NCBI RefSeq assembly: GCF_018141425.1
Contig: NZ_CP058561.1
Coordinates: 372,001 to 436,000, forward strand
Direction of reading: 5' to 3'
Source: Vallitalea guaymasensis
Lineage (GTDB): Bacteria > Bacillota > Clostridia > Lachnospirales > Vallitaleaceae
DNA: 64,000 nucleotides
The notes beneath the pieces are model-generated. The model was given only the letters and a program-made list of their open reading frames with translations. It made no database searches and was not told the DNA's origin. Each line of letters opens with the position of its first letter. Position 1 is the stretch's first letter. This document shows, one piece after another, positions 63,508 through 64,000 of the stretch. The translations under genes and the position numbers were made by a program.

Positions 63508-64000
63508 TCACTCAAATACTATTTCTCCATCGCTATCTAACCCTTTAATACGAGGTACATAACGTATCCCTTCATCCAAGAACAGATACCATATCCTTCC
63601 TAACTCAGTTTCAACAATAGTACCATTCTTAGCTTCTTCACCTTTTAAAGTAACTTTTACTTCTGATATTTCATCATTCGCAACAATACCATATGCAACT
63701 TGAAATAAATCTGGACTTCCTTTTTCATTAGATTTACCAATGTTGGAACATCCACAAGTCAAATCCTTATTTACATCAAAACTGTCCCTTCCACCACCAT
63801 CAATCCATTTATACTTGTTAAATGATTTTCCGACTAGACCAATACTATTGCTATAAGGATACTCTTCAACTTCATAAAAAACCACAATCCCTTTATCAGT
63901 TTCAACCTGATGCAATATCTGCCTAACATTTATATTAGCCTTCTCCATTGCATCCTCTATAGTATTCTTATTCTGAGTCTCAAAAAACAGCAATAGCAAA
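63508..64000 (-). CDS. Paralogue of the preceding protein, 5' end outside window
   Basis: The visible 164 codons repeat the neighbour's pattern (NTIEDAMEKANINVRQILHQ, VETDKGIVVFYEVEE, RIWYLFLDEGIRYVPRIKGL, DSDGEIVFE), so the two arose by tandem duplication. By alignment with the neighbour about 10-15 N-terminal residues are missing, and the start codon lies beyond base 64000. Function unknown. Confidence 0.75.
   Translation of the reverse strand, partial: LLLLFFETQNKNTIEDAMEKANINVRQILHQVETDKGIVVFYEVEEYPYSNSIGLVGKSFNKYKWIDGGGRDSFDVNKDLTCGCSNIGKSNEKGSPDLFQVAYGIVANDEISEVKVTLKGEEAKNGTIVETELGRIWYLFLDEGIRYVPRIKGLDSDGEIVFE

Overview
The window is AT-rich, densely coded DNA with strong AGGAGG-type ribosome sites, YesM/YesN sensor pairs, CUT1 sugar transporters without their own ATPase and many secreted glycoside hydrolases. 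This suggests a free-living or gut anaerobic Clostridia species; a Lachnospirales/Vallitalea-like genome would fit, but that is inference from style, not from a marker gene. I found no rRNA, tRNA or CRISPR array.

Layout. (1) 1-10640, minus strand: one sugar/glycopeptide operon, solute-binding lipoprotein, two permeases, GH151-like alpha-L-fucosidase, M17 leucyl aminopeptidase, CutC and a transglutaminase-like protein cut by the window edge. An IS110-family element (about 5980-7370), with a structured leader that may be its bridge RNA, sits between the permeases and the fucosidase gene. The YesM/YesN pair diverges at 10910-14168. (2) 14176-20335: L-threonine aldolase, a secreted GH98-like endo-beta-galactosidase with two F5/8C modules, a UroD-family protein and a divergent AraC regulator. 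(3) 20395-33617, minus strand: a seven-gene operon with a second transporter, a GH129/DUF5696-like enzyme, GH95 fucosidase, DUF5107-TPR protein and a giant secreted GH101-like enzyme. Together with GH98 and GH151 this reads as a locus for fucosylated or blood-group-bearing, mucin-type O-glycans. A second YesN/YesM pair (33848-37026) and an orphan LplA-like lipoprotein follow. Both transporter promoters carry a similar AT-rich repeat, and both binding-protein/permease junctions carry a stem-loop.

(4) 38885-48701: a membrane protein, an epimerase, a compact three-gene candidate toxin-antitoxin operon (DUF3791 / DUF3990 ADP-ribosyltransferase-like / DUF3791-like) whose promoter is overlapped by a 10-bp inverted repeat, a HyuA-type hydantoinase without its HyuB partner, and a secreted beta-helix protein with two duplicated carbohydrate-binding modules, overlapped by a PpiC/SurA-like foldase gene. 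(5) 48991-56138: ECF sigma and anti-sigma genes, a C-N hydrolase with an unknown C-terminal extension, an S51-type peptidase, small membrane proteins, an acetyltransferase and an ArsC-like protein. (6) 56319-59430: a probable defence or toxin patch, with a GmrSD-like DUF262 protein, an immunity-like small protein and a nuclease gene split by a frameshift. (7) 59876-64000: DUF2284 protein, a divergent XRE regulator with its operator, a flavodoxin and two tandem paralogous secreted proteins, the last cut by the window end.
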